From: Verticillium longisporum
Lineage: Eukaryota; Ascomycota; Sordariomycetes; Glomerellales; Plectosphaerellaceae
Direction of reading: 5' to 3'
DNA length: 64,000 nucleotides
Assembly (NCBI GenBank): GCA_019188255.1
Contig: JAETXT010000010.1
Span: 2,170,001-2,234,000, forward strand
The position numbers and the translations under genes are program-made. The notes beneath the pieces were generated by a model that had not been told where the DNA came from, did no database searches, and saw only the letters and a program-made list of their open reading frames with translations. Positions within the stretch are counted from its first letter, which is position 1. Every line of letters begins with the position of its first letter. Of this stretch, positions 12,380 to 23,559 are shown piece by piece.

Positions 12380-14256
12380 ATGTCTCACGTCCTCTCTCAG
12401 GACCCGGGCGCTCGCGACCCATACGCCGATCAATATGGTCGTGACATGTACTCCTCCGGTTACGAGAACGGCACCAACGGCGGCAAGAAGAGCTCTTTCG
12501 ACATGCACCGTCGTGTCTCTGGCGTCGACGGCACCGCCGACAACGTCCTCGAGTCTCTCGGCTACAAGCCTGAGTTGTCGCGCAACCGCTCCACCAAGCA
12601 GGTTGCCTTCATGTCCTTCGTCCTCGCCTCTATCCCCTACGGTCTCTCTACCACGCTTTACTACCCTCTTGTCGGTGGCGGTCCCGTCACTATCATCTGG
12701 GGCTGGCTCGCTGTTTCCATGATCATCGTCTGTGTCGCTGCCTCTCTCGGAGAGATCACCAGTGTTTACCCCACTGCCGGAGGTACTGACTTTCCCTCCG
12801 TAATCGTTTGAGTGCTCGTGTTGTTGGCGATTCAATGCCGCCCGCTCTCGAGCGCTTCCAATCGTGATCATTGCTGACTGCTCGTGACCAGGTGTCTACT
12901 ACCAGGCCTTCATGCTCGCACCCGCTTCTTGGCGTCGTGTTGCCAGTTGGATCTGTGGTTGGGCTTATGTCGTGGGCAACATTACCATTACTCTGGCCGT
13001 CAACTTCGGCACCAGCTTGTTCTTCGTCGGCTGCATCAACGTTTTCGAGTCCGAACCTGGTGTCGGTATCTTCCAGTACGAGAACTACCAGCTGTACCTG
13101 ATTTTCTTGGCTATCACGATTCTTTGCAACCTCGTGTCAGCCCTCGGCAACCGTTGGCTTCCCGTCCTTGACGTATGTTCTTCGCCCATCACGCCGTGGC
13201 CGCCGTCTTAGCTCCCGGTTGATGCATTTCACTAACCTGCCCTCAGACTGCCGCCGGCTTCTGGACCTTCGCTGGTGTCCTTGCCATTGTCATCACCGTT
13301 CTTGTCATGGCCAAGGGCGGTCGTCGCGATGCTGAGTTCGTCTTCACCCACTTCGAGCCCACCTCAGGATGGCCTGATGGCTGGGCCTTCATGGTCGGTC
13401 TTCTCCACGCCGGTTACGCCACCTCGTCCACGGGCATGATCATTTCCATGTGCGAGGAGGTTCGCGACCCCTCAACCCAGGTTCCCAAGGCCATGGTTGC
13501 CACCATCTTCATCAACACTTTCGCTGGCCTCCTCTTCCTGATTCCCCTCGTTTTCGTCTTGCCCGACATCAGCGAGCTCGTCCTCGCCCAGCAGCCCGTG
13601 CCCGCCATCATCAAGTCCGCCGTCGGCTCCCCTGGTGCCGCTATCGGCCTCTGCGTGCCTCTCCTTGTCCTCGCCCTCCTTTGCGGCATTGGCTGCACCA
13701 CCGCTGCCTCTCGCTGCACCTGGGCCTTCGCCCGTGACGGCGCCATTCCGGGTTCTCGCTGGTGGAAGACCATCCACCCTAAGCTGGATGTTCCTTTCAA
13801 CGCCATGATGCTCTCCATGGTCGTTCAGATTCTGCTTGGCCTTCTGTGGTTCGGCTCGTCGGCTGCCTTCAACGCCTTCTCTGGCGTCGGTGTCATTTCT
13901 CTGACTGCCGCTTACGCCACTCCCATTGCCATCAACCTGTTCACCGGCCGCCGTGCCGTCAAGGACGCCAAGTTCAGCCTCGGCAAGTTCGGCGTTGCTG
14001 CCAACGTCATTGCTCTCGGTATGTGTGCCATATGCCTGTTTCCAGTACGTCTTACCATTCGCAATGCTAACACTGTCCAGCTTGGTCCGCCCTCGCCATG
14101 CCCCTCTTCTGCATGCCTGCCACCATCCCTGTCACCCTGACCACGGTCAACTACGCCCCCGTCGTCTTCGTCTTCGCAACTCTCGTCTCGGCCGTGTGGT
14201 ACATCATTTGGGGCCACAAGAACTACGCCGGTCCTCCTTCCAACGAGATTTATTGA
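12380..14256 (+). CDS. amino acid/choline-type permease (APC superfamily)
   Basis: Four exons, 12380-12782, 12892-13172, 13247-14018 and 14081-14256, join to 543 aa in frame. Donors are GTACTG, GTATGT and GTATGT. After a polar N-terminus of about 65 residues come roughly twelve hydrophobic helices. The first carries LASIPYGLSTTLYYPLVGGG and the second IIWGWLAVSMIIVCVAASLGE. MCEEVRDPSTQVPKAM is the conserved loop of the fungal amino acid/choline transporter (GABA and choline permease) group, and the TAASRCTWAFARDGAIPGS segment is also typical. It should import GABA, other amino acids or choline across the plasma membrane; specificity cannot be assigned. Confidence 0.9.
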
Positions 14257-15294
14257 GGCCAGGCCAACCAACCACTCCTCGACCCGGATACGATGATCGA
14301 TCTCAATGTCTTCTGATGGAGAGGGCGATGATGAGGTCGAACTTTGTTTTGGGATACACGGGTCTTGCTTCGATCTTACCTCCTGGGTCGGGCAACGAGG
14401 ACGTAGGCGGGGATTCCTGTGCAGCCTTTTCTTTACATAGACAATTGAGATACCCCAATGCTTTCAATTAATGCTCTGGCATCAAGATTTGTCGGTCTGT
14501 AGTTTGATTTGTCAGTCAGCTTGAAGCTTGGTCCTCTATCTTACGGATAATATTTGTATCTGCTTGAGCTGCCCCAGGCTCTCGAGAAATGGAGGACGTC
14601 AGATCAAGCTGTGGGGTCTCAATCTGTCAAAAGATAGACCGGAGGTGGACGACAAGCTACTCGCCAAAATCGGCGCAGCCAACTCTGAGCCGAGATCGCA
14701 ACGGCGTCCAACTGCTTCAGATCGGACGCTATATTGTGCTACAGCTCTAGTGAGAGATTTCGTCTTCTTGACCGTGTTTCTTGGAGGCCAAATCTCCGGG
14801 AGGCGAATATCAAATCTTGCAGAATCAAGGAGCAGGCTGGGCCTGGGCTGTTAAGGCTACGAATGGTCCTCCTAGGTACGGAGGGTTATATCTCACACGT
14901 GTTCTATACCTGATATTCAACTGTGGATATCACTTACGAAGACGCCTTCACTGTACTCTTCCAATTGCTCTGACACCCTGGCATAGCATTGAACAAAGAG
15001 CCTTAGAGATCACGCAACGCACGAACTCACTCAAAACCCTTGCAATAAGTCTGATTTTGGCAGAGTACAGATAAGTTTGACTCGTAGGATTACATGGCTA
15101 TAGCCGTTCATGGAAGCCAATGCACCACTGCCTGGTCCGAAGAACTTTCGCCTTGCATATCGCGCAGAAGGGAATCCACTTGGCCCATCCACACACCCCG
15201 CCAAAAAGACTTCACTTAGGGCTCGCCTCGGCATACAAACGATATCAACACCTGCAGGATGCTGGTCCGCCATCAATCCATTGGATAATGCATT
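14257..15294. other. intergenic region, no gene recognised
   Basis: Spacer between the permease and the tRNA. Only short frames occur, and none is supported as a gene. Confidence 0.5.
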
Positions 15295-15375
15295 GGCCAG
15301 GTGGTGGAGTGGTTAACACGTACCCCTGCTAAGGGTATCTCTCCGGAGGCGCAAGTTCGAATCTTGTCCTGGTCG
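15295..15375 (+). tRNA. tRNA-Ser (anticodon GCT)
   Basis: The sequence folds as a class II tRNA. The 7-bp acceptor stem is GGCCAGG with CCTGGTC (one G-U pair). The D arm is GTG/CAC around a loop containing GGTTAA. The anticodon stem TACCC/GGGTA encloses CTGCTAA, giving anticodon GCT. A variable arm with a CTCC/GGAG stem and a T arm GCAAG-TTCGAAT-CTTGT follow. The discriminator base is G, as in serine tRNAs. No intron is present. A short T run follows shortly downstream, consistent with Pol III termination. It reads AGC and AGT codons. Confidence 0.93.
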
Positions 15376-15927
15376 TTCACTTTTGCTACTTAATCTATTG
15401 AATTCGAAACATCATTTTGTTACGTCTATCTGATTTTTTGCATGCGTTTTGAGAGGTGTGGACACAGCGAACACACGCACGGAGGAAATCTCCATCCTAT
15501 TCTACTTCACCCACATATAAATGGCGTTAACTTATTTTTCATGATCCTGGCCCTTACCCCGGCGAAATATTTGATCGGGGAACAATTGTCACAGACGCAC
15601 GCTCGCATACTTGTGAATTGTCTTGCCCCACGGATACGCAATTCAGTCCCATACCGTTCGTCTAAGTCACATATCTTTAAGAAGATAGGTGACTTCCGGA
15701 GGACATTGATGATATATGCAATCTCCATTCTATGATCAGGAGATAGTTAAATTATCACATCTTGACACCCTGGCTCAAATAGGTTTTGGTCCCATACTAG
15801 CTTGCCCCATCCTCTACCCTGACTTGATCATTCTGAATCTTCACAAACAACCAAAGAACTCTTCAGTAGAGAATGATGATTCCTTCAGCGATACTGCTGT
15901 TGTGAAAATCTGGGTTTTCCCTCCGCA
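15376..15927. other. intergenic region after tRNA
   Basis: No gene recognised; short frames only. Confidence 0.5.
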
Positions 15928-17188
15928 TTAGAGGTCCGCGAACCCAAGCTCGAGCACATATCCGAGGACTAGCTTGACGTGTTCAACGAGGTGGCCAATA
16001 CGAATCTTATCCAGAGTATCCAACTCAGAGCCCTTCCATGGGTTCTGTGCAAAGGCACTGTCAGAGACATGAGCAGCGGGATATCCATACTTTGTTGCGG
16101 CAGCATGATCAGAGCTTGCAAAGCCACCCTCGATCTCAACCCAGGAGATAGAGCAGTACTGCGTTGGTCAGCTTTACGTTGCGGGGGTTCTATCAGACAT
16201 CGTACCTCGCGAATCACTCGCTTAAGAAAGCCATTTAGAGGCTCGTAGGTGCCAGTGCTGACGATGTTGAAATAGTCCGTTGGAGCCTGTTCCGACAGGA
16301 AAGATCCCGCCATGTCTTGGTTCAACATGGCTGCAACCGATATGTTCTGGTTCTTGTATTGCTGGAAAATGTCGAGGCTGCCCTTCAGTCCGGCGTCTCC
16401 AGCAGCGTAGAATTGGAAAACTACACGATTCTTGAAGTCCGAAAGTTTGTGGTGACGTAGAAGGAGATTCAGGGCCTCGAGAAGAACAACGACGCCTGAT
16501 GCATTGCTGTCTGCGCCCGCTCAGTATCCGCTCTTATTGGGTTGGCATCAGACTTACTTGCACCGGGAGCTCTTGCTGTATCCCGCTCGCTCTCTACGAC
16601 AAATTGGTTACTTACATCGAGATGAGCTCCAACAATTACAGTTTTTCTTTTCTTGCTCCTCCCTTCTGAGACCTGCATTTCGATGCTGTTCTGTGGCCAG
16701 CTGTGCCTAAAGCGACCCAATTTCGTCACGCCGGGCAACCTCTTCATCTCCTGGTAGATCCAGTCAGAGGCAGCGACACCATGCTTCGATTGGTAATGTC
16801 GGTTCTGAAAAGTGACCAAGGCCTCCATATTGTTGGCTATTCTCTCCATGTCAATGCCGCGGATGAGGTTCTGTGTCTCTCGCTGTTGAACCATCCTTGT
16901 AGGATAATCCTGGTCCACATATTGGAGGTCTGCTAGCGGAGGGTCAATGAGATCCGTCAAGTCAAAGAAGGACCTATTAGGCTGCAGGTGTTAGCGCAGA
17001 CCAAGACCAGCGAGTCCTGCGGTGCTCACCCGAAGGATCCTGGCTCTTGCTGCAGCATTGAGATGACGGAGGTCGCAAGGGCCAAGCTGGACGCGCGCAT
17101 CTTGGCCACTGGACGTCGGGGATGCCAGTGTAGACTTGGGTGCCATCAAGATAGCGGCAGCAATGCCAAAGATCATAGCACTGTACAT
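15928..17188 (-). CDS. secreted M28 leucine-aminopeptidase-like protein, catalytic residues lost
   Basis: Four exons, 17188-17030, 16981-16558, 16510-16206 and 16158-15928, give 372 aa, the usual size of fungal Lap1-type M28 aminopeptidases. The ATG at 17188 opens a signal peptide (MYSAMIFGIAAAILMAPKSTLA). The fold is recognisable: VGAHLD (first zinc His), NQDMAG (zinc Asp) and SSDHAAATKYGYP (last zinc His) are kept. The bridging-Asp motif, usually GADDN-x-SG, reads GANSNASG, so Asp is Ser. The usual AAEEGGLLGS reads AAGDAGLKGS, so the general-base Glu is Gly and the next zinc ligand Glu is Asp. The frame is intact with clean splice sites. I infer a secreted pseudoenzyme or a very recently decaying gene. 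Confidence 0.82.
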
Positions 17189-17540
17189 GATGATGATTCG
17201 GGTACCTATTTCAGTTGGTGTTGTCTGTGCCGAGCTTTCCAGAATTGTGAGGATACTGTGTTCAAGAGAACATCTGCGGCCATTATTATGCCATGACAGG
17301 ATCAAAAATGAACGTTTCACCGGGAAAACCTTGTAAAGTCCAGAGCTGGTATAAACTTCATGAGGCTCATGCACAAGATTAAATCGCGAGGATACATGAT
17401 CACTGCATTGACGGCAACAAGGAAAGGAGATTGTGGGATGCAGTGTCGACGCTGTTATTTAATGGTAGCTAAGCTCGCCTTATTTGGTGTATGAATAGGT
17501 GTTTGCTGCTTCTGAGACTCATTCAATACTTCATAGCCTG
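17189..17540. other. short intergenic spacer
   Basis: Upstream region of the M28-like gene and downstream region of the next minus-strand gene. No further gene seen. Confidence 0.5.
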
Positions 17541-19650
17541 CTAAATCCTTCCTCGCTCCAAGAACATGTTGGGAATATCTACATGCTTCGCCCGAATATA
17601 CTCGCACAGGTTCTTTCCCAGGCTGTCAAAGCTGCTGGTCGAGTTGAAACCGCGGTCCAGATGATCCTTCAACAAGAAGTGCACCGCTCGAATGTTGGGG
17701 AACTCACATCGATCGATCTGGTTTCCAACATCATCCTTGCCCAACATACTTCTCAACTGTTTAGTACCCATAATGGTCCTCAGCCAATCCCATTCGTCGT
17801 CGTGGCGAACAAACAGGCCCAGGTTGCAATTGGAACTCTTGTCGCCAGAACGTCCCATGACTACCCAGCCGATAGGGCCTCTTGTCGTGGGCCCAAACTT
17901 CTTCAGGTTGGCAGGGGACTCGGTCTCGTAACTGGGTTGCTCACGCGCGTATTCTCTCGTCACCACCGGTGACGGAATGTCCAGGACTCTGCCGTCTGGC
18001 AGATGCGCCGTCTCATTCACGAAGCTTTGTGGCAGCAGGCTGACCCAGTATTCAAAAAATGGCCTTCCGATGGCTGTGCGCATATCTGGCGCCATCCTGC
18101 TACCCGGATAACCCTGAAGAAGGTTCTCGATACAGAATCGCGCGAAGGAGCCACGATCCGAATCGACAAAGTTATTTCCCGAAAGCAGATCTGGGTCGCG
18201 CGTCTGGGCGAAAATTCGCATATCGACAGTGGCTTCTTCCTGGGATTGCGGATCAGAGGGGACATTCCCGGCCACCATGAATTTCAAGCAGGAGAAGCGC
18301 TTTATGTGGTCACCCATGAGTGCCTTCGTCTGGCGCTCAACCATTGCAGCTTTTTCAGCAATGTCAAGTCCCGTTAGGTAGAAGTGAAACTCGGCTTGCC
18401 AGCCGCCCTTGGCTGTGATACCAACTGATCAAATTAGTAATGTACTAATCCTGCCAGCGCATGATGTACCTTTCGTCGTAGAAGGAGGTGGTAAACCCTT
18501 CACGCCTGAGACGTGCACGGCATTCTCGCCGATTTCCTGGAGATGCATGTCTTCGATGGAGGCTGTGACATCCGAGTTGTAATAAAAAGGCCCCTGGATC
18601 TCGTAGAGAAGCTGACTGGCGACAGTCTGCGTGTTGACCAGACCATGTTTGCCTTTCTCCATGGTGATGATGGCCTCTCCTTTTTCGTCGATGGCAGCGA
18701 TGGGATCTCATACATGTCAGCGTTGGTCAAATGACCAGGCAACAAAACTTACATCCCATATCCGTGTCCTCGCCCTTCAGGTCCTTGAACCCAGAGTAGT
18801 AGCCGCCTGTGGCATAGGTGCTGCACTCGATGATATGTCCAATCATTAGCGCGCCCGCCAGCTCGGTCAAGTTCTCGCGCGTCCAGCCATGCCACCACAT
18901 AGCAGCACCGACTGTCACCGACGCATCTGCGACCCGCCCACAAAGTACGATGTCTGCGCCATTTCTGAAGCATTCGGCAATACCTGTGCCACCGAGATAA
19001 CATTGTGCGCAAACAGGGTCGAACCCCCACTCTTGAATGGGCTTATTTGCAGGGAGATTGGGAAACGTTTCGCCTTTGACTTGTTAGTAGTTGTTGTTGG
19101 GCATGTGAAGTCAAATATGGCATGTTACCCTTTTGATACAGATGCAGGACAGCGTCAGTCACATCATCGCCATCCACCACGCCAACATTCAGGTCGACGC
19201 CGTGTTTCATGATCAGCTCCTTGACGGCCAAGGCGAGGCCATGGACGTCACTTGCTCCGGCGTTGACAGCAATTTTGATTCCCCGGCTCGCGAGATGGGG
19301 AATCGCAGGGTCCAACTCGTCCAAAAGTACGGCTCGTACCCCTTGGCGACAACGGTCGAGCCAGAAGACATCTTTTTCTGGGCGAGTCGGTCACGCTTGT
19401 CGGAGCCGCGGAGAGTCATGTTACACTCAGACATCCAATCGCCGGTAATGACATCGACGTCTTCATTCTTTGCCATGTCATGAATCGCCCTTTTACGATC
19501 GTAGACGCCTGAGGGTGTTAGGCCTGGTTCCTCGCATCAACATTCAGATCAACGAGACTGACCTCCAGAGCAACCTGCGATTTTGATGGGCCGCTTGGCA
19601 GTCTGCCCGTTTGCCCCCTGATGGCCATCGTTGGTTGCGCTTGGTGCCAT
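17541..19650 (-). pseudogene. AtuA-type (DUF1446 plus ferredoxin-fold) protein, frameshifted
   Basis: Five exons can be joined from ATG 19650 to the stop at 17541; the intervening introns end in clear AGs. The product matches the fungal two-domain form of the acyclic terpene utilisation AtuA family. The N-terminal part has PIKIAGCSGG, DVITGDWMSE, VNAGASD, DGDDVTD, NGADIVLCGRVADAS and WWHGW; the C-terminal part has VVMGRSGDKSSNCNLG and CEFPNIRAVHFLLKDHL. A frameshift lies at the run of four A (T on the coding strand) at 19323-19326. After GYEPYF the next conserved stretch, DELDPAIPHLASRG, is in another frame, and one more T would restore it. No intron fits there. The protein ends RGRI, without a PTS1. 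It is either a pseudogene or a homopolymer assembly error. It is a diverged paralogue of the gene at 23560. Confidence 0.75.
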
Positions 19651-20229
19651 TGCGTGGAATTCGTGAATTTAATTATGCAATCCGGAGTGTTTGTATTGTT
19701 GCGTTCAATTGGGGGTTTTGATCTGGTGGAATTGCAAGTACTAAGATTTAACTCTCATACAAGTGACAAAGGCTCACGATCAAGTACCTTAGCTATATAC
19801 TTGACACCCGAAGCATTGATGATGAGCCCCGTGATTCATGTTCATTCGCAACGGTGCCTCCGAGTAGCGGGGGAACACTGCTGAACTGTGCGTGTCTCGC
19901 TGGGGTGCACTAATGATTCAGTACCCGTAAAAAGGTATTTGGTGTGCTGGCGGGTATCGTTCCCGGGCTTCGGGGGAAGATTTACCTCGATCGCCCTAAA
20001 CTTGACTCCACACCAATAGTTGACTCGGTCGAAGGCTGGTCTCGTCGGAAAGAATCACTTGCTTGGCGATCATGAACCTGGTCATTTCTTCTATCAACCG
20101 GCAGTTGGCAGAGAGCACTGTCTTCAAAATGATGATCGAGAGATCAAGTGGACCGAAGACCGCACAAAGCTCTTGAGGGCCTTCGTAAAACGAGGTGCAG
20201 GGAGTGAAACTCTTCTACCTTGCTCTCAT
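19651..20229. other. intergenic spacer within degraded cluster
   Basis: Upstream region of the AtuA-type gene and 3' side of the ABM-like gene. No gene recognised. Confidence 0.5.
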
Positions 20230-21016
20230 CTACTTATGCAAGAAACCTGCCACCAGCCTGAGAAATGACCACTCGATACCAGTGCGCAGATGTTTCGTGT
20301 CCCTGATGCTAGCCGCAATAGCATCACTTTTGACATGGACATCTTTCAGGTAGGCCTCGCTCTCATAGGCTTCCATTGTGAACAACCTTTCAACAGTGCC
20401 TTCGTCCTTCAGTATGCCGTAAACAAAAGTGCCTACTTCCTCTTCACGACCTTGATCCACCACGGCCTGCCAGTATGGAAGGGACGTACCAACACCTCCA
20501 ACCATGTAATTGAGCTCCGCGATGATGATCCAAGGGTCGGTATGTTTATTGACCTGTTGCCGCGTGAACTGAAATGAATCTGATGGGTACGTGAGGATAT
20601 GCATCGTTGGAGGCTTTGGTCCAAGATTTTCACCCATCCAGACCTGCATGGCGTTGACAGAGGGAAGAGACATGTGGTGATCGAAAGCAGCCTCGTCAAT
20701 GTATCTTGCATACTCTGTCAGTGACGTTGCGTGTTTGGTCGTGGCTTGGGCGCGAACGTACTCCTCAATCACCCAGATGTCTGTTTCCCTAGCGACATCG
20801 CGCGATGTAAGGACGGCATATTTCAGCGTCCCGCCTTCGTTGAACAGGGCCTCATGGGCGGCTTTGGCTAGTTGTTTAATAAACTGTCATGGTCAGAGGT
20901 TATACGTTCTTTGTAGGAGCAAGGCCCGTAGGGCAGGTCCTTACCTCGTCGCGTTTCGCCACTGACTCTGTTGACACAACCGCAATGACAAACTTGCGCT
21001 TGCTGAGGGTGGCCAT
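20230..21016 (-). CDS. dimeric alpha/beta-barrel (ABM-like) protein
   Basis: Two exons, 21016-20945 and 20883-20230, give 241 aa; the intron has a GTAAGG donor and a CAG acceptor. The sequence shows two halves of about 110 residues. The first has FVIAVVSTES, a helix, LKYAVLTSRD and WVIEEYVRA. The second has WIIIAELNYMVGG, VGTFVYGILKDEG and LFTMEAYESEAYLKDVHV. The pattern is that of tandem antibiotic-biosynthesis-monooxygenase or EthD-like ferredoxin folds. The frame is intact, unlike its enzyme neighbours. Placed between AtuA and ligase genes it may be a small auxiliary oxygenase of the same pathway, but no active-site residue can be pointed to. Confidence 0.7.
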
Positions 21017-21215
21017 TGTGCGATTCTTGTTGAATTATTTCAAGTTCTCTTTCTTCGCGCGCCCAAAAAGACCGCTACGCGGAATGTCATGCAGTTTAAG
21101 AGGCCTACTCTATGCACTGCTCCCCGCAATTCCCCAAGCCTCTCGCGTTTGCTTACCCGGCCGGCACCATCTCACGGGCAATCAAACGGACAAGGAAGTG
21201 ACTGTGATTGTTCAT

Positions 21216-22906
21216 CTATAGCTTGGAAGTTATGTGCCGGTTTCCCAACTTTGACGAACACATTCCATCAGTCATGTGGATCAGCTGTTTCCTCAGAATT
21301 TTGCCTGTAGCGTTCCTGGGTAGTTTGTCAACGAGCCATACCCCGCCTCGAAGCTTTTTGTATCCGCTGACTTGCCCGTCGACAACAGATTGCACGTCTC
21401 TTAGCACTTGCTGCTTCTCCTCTTCTGTCAAGATCTCGTCTGTCTCCTTGAGTACCACCCATGCTGCGGGCAACTCCGTGAGCTGGCCATCATCCCAAGG
21501 CGCCCCAACACCCCCCTCGGCCACCAGCGGGTGGGAGTTCACATATACCTCAAGCTCTGCAGGGCTCACTTAGAATCCCTTGTACTTGATAAGGTCCTTG
21601 GATCGCCCAACAATGGACACTCTTCCTTCCTCATCTATGCGGCACACGTCGCCAGTGTTGTGCCACCCTGGCATCGGAAAGGCTCGTTCGTTTGCCTCAG
21701 CATTGAGAGCATATCCTCTCGAAATGTTGGGCCTACGCAGCCACAACTCTCCTATTGCCCCATCTGGCACATCCTCCACCCCTCCCTCCTGTTTGAGACA
21801 CGCCTCGGTTCCGGGCAACAACTTGCCCGTGCATCCATCATATAGGACCTCGTCATATTCCTGGTACGCGACATAACCAGCTGCTTCCGTCATGCCGTAG
21901 GCTTGGCAAAGCCACCATGGCGCTCGAGCCAGGAGTTTTTCGAGCTGAGCTTGCTTGAGCGGTGCACCGCCAACAGCTATGAGGCGTGCAACGGAGAAGT
22001 CGCTGTCACGTCCGAGTCCGCCAAGGCCAGGACAATACTTGGTACGCCCTGGAACGACGTGGCTTGCACGGAGCCAACCAGTCTGGCGAATCGCTCCAGA
22101 TTGTAAACCGGCATCGCGTGGTGAAGCATGCCTGCGTATGGCCCGAGGAACAGTGGCGCTGTTGTGTTCGCAATGTGCGCCCACGGCGTGAAGGCAACGG
22201 TGCGCGAAGCCGGATGGAACATCTTGTGCCCCCCTGTTGCATCGAAGGCGAGGAGCTGCAAGCCGTTTGCGACAAAGTTTTGGTGAGTGAGCTCGACGCC
22301 TTTGGGCTGACCTGTTGTTCCTGAGGAGAGATGAATGGAGGCCAGGCGGGTTGACGTATCGTCGAAGTGTGGGATCAGAAGACGCGTCGCGGCGATGAAA
22401 TCGGACAATATGTGTTTCAGTCCGGGAGCAGGAAGGACGATAGAAATCACAGGAGGTCGAGTCCAAGTCCCCTTTTCCTTGATGAGCATTTCGGCGGCAA
22501 AATCGAGAGCCTGTTCGACCACACGGACAACAGGGCCATAGGCGATAACGAAATGCGGGCGGGCGACGGCGAGTCCTTGACCTATTTCCGAATATCGTAA
22601 GGCATGGTTTACAGGGCAGACTACACCACCAGTCCACGGGATAGCGTGGAATATTTCGAGAAAATCTACGCTGTTTGGTAGCACGATGGCCCAGCGCGCT
22701 TGGTCTGGTGGGTGCAATTGGTCGTGCAGCCCTTTTGCGAGACGACCAGCTCGATCTCGGAGCTCCCCTAGAGTTGCACTCCTGTTGGTGAGGCTATCAG
22801 AAGCTATGAGGTGTGATTCGGGAATAGGGAAAGCCGTGGTGTGCAATAATTCAGTAAGGTTGAGGTCCCTGGGGATATTGATGTCGGATGACTTGTAGAT
22901 TTTCAT
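21216..22906 (-). pseudogene. peroxisomal acyl-CoA (4-coumarate-CoA-like) ligase, frameshift and stop
   Basis: From ATG 22906 the frame encodes an ANL-superfamily adenylate-forming enzyme: SSGTTGQPKG (P-loop), TPWAHIANT, then YGMTEAAGY, GWHNTGDVCRIDEEG, VGRSKDLIKYKGF and RNATGKILRK, in family order. Two lesions are seen. Near 21990-22010 the reading shifts frame between VLALADSD and DFSVARLIAVGGAP, with no room for an intron. At 21570-21572 the canonical YKGFQVSPAELE reads YKGF-stop-VSPAELE, a CAA to TAA change, which is the C-to-T in CpA context favoured by RIP. The C-terminus is SKL, a perfect PTS1, so the ancestral enzyme worked in peroxisomes. It is divergent to the AtuA-type gene at 23560. 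The substrate is unknown. Confidence 0.85.
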
Positions 22907-23559
22907 TTTGACAAGTTAAATGCGCTATTGATTAAGTTTGATCAGTGACGGAGCATGTCACTCGTGAAAGATGTGTATGTGATGAATAGAGAGGTTCTCT
23001 CGGTGACATCCAGGGGCAAAACTTAGCCATATCCACTGACACAGCCTATTGTTAGACTCCTGCCTCTAGAAACCAAAGATTATCAGAGGCTGATGACAGC
23101 CATGATGCAGGACAGGCACCGAACAATCACCAGGTAGCGTGCCAGCTACCCATGCCAATGATCCGTTAGCCCGGTGCCCAGTTATATTCTTCGCCGTAGC
23201 ACAATCAGGGTTCTCTGCACGGGAGACCCTGAATGATGTCCAGGTGCCATTCTGAATCATTAGTGCTACCCCGCGTTCACGCCCCTTAACCCCTTTTCGT
23301 TGTCTGATGACCATGGAAAAGCGACTCCGCACCACCACTTTCGCAATTGACATTGGCGCCACTCAAAGCATGTCTTCGGCGACCAAACATCACTTTGGTA
23401 ATTGGCTTGCCGGCGATGCATCCGTGGTGGCCTTGCGAACCGCGCGCTGGAAAGGTGCTTCCATGACACATCACGGAGACCCCGAACGATTTTTGGCTCC
23501 TGTCAGAGCATGACTTGGGAGTCAGCAAACTCAACTTTGAGCTCTTCGAAATCGACACC
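22907..23559. other. divergent promoter region of ligase and AtuA-type gene
   Basis: 653 bp between the start codons of two divergent cluster genes; probably a shared regulatory region. No ORF here is supported as a gene. Confidence 0.5.
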
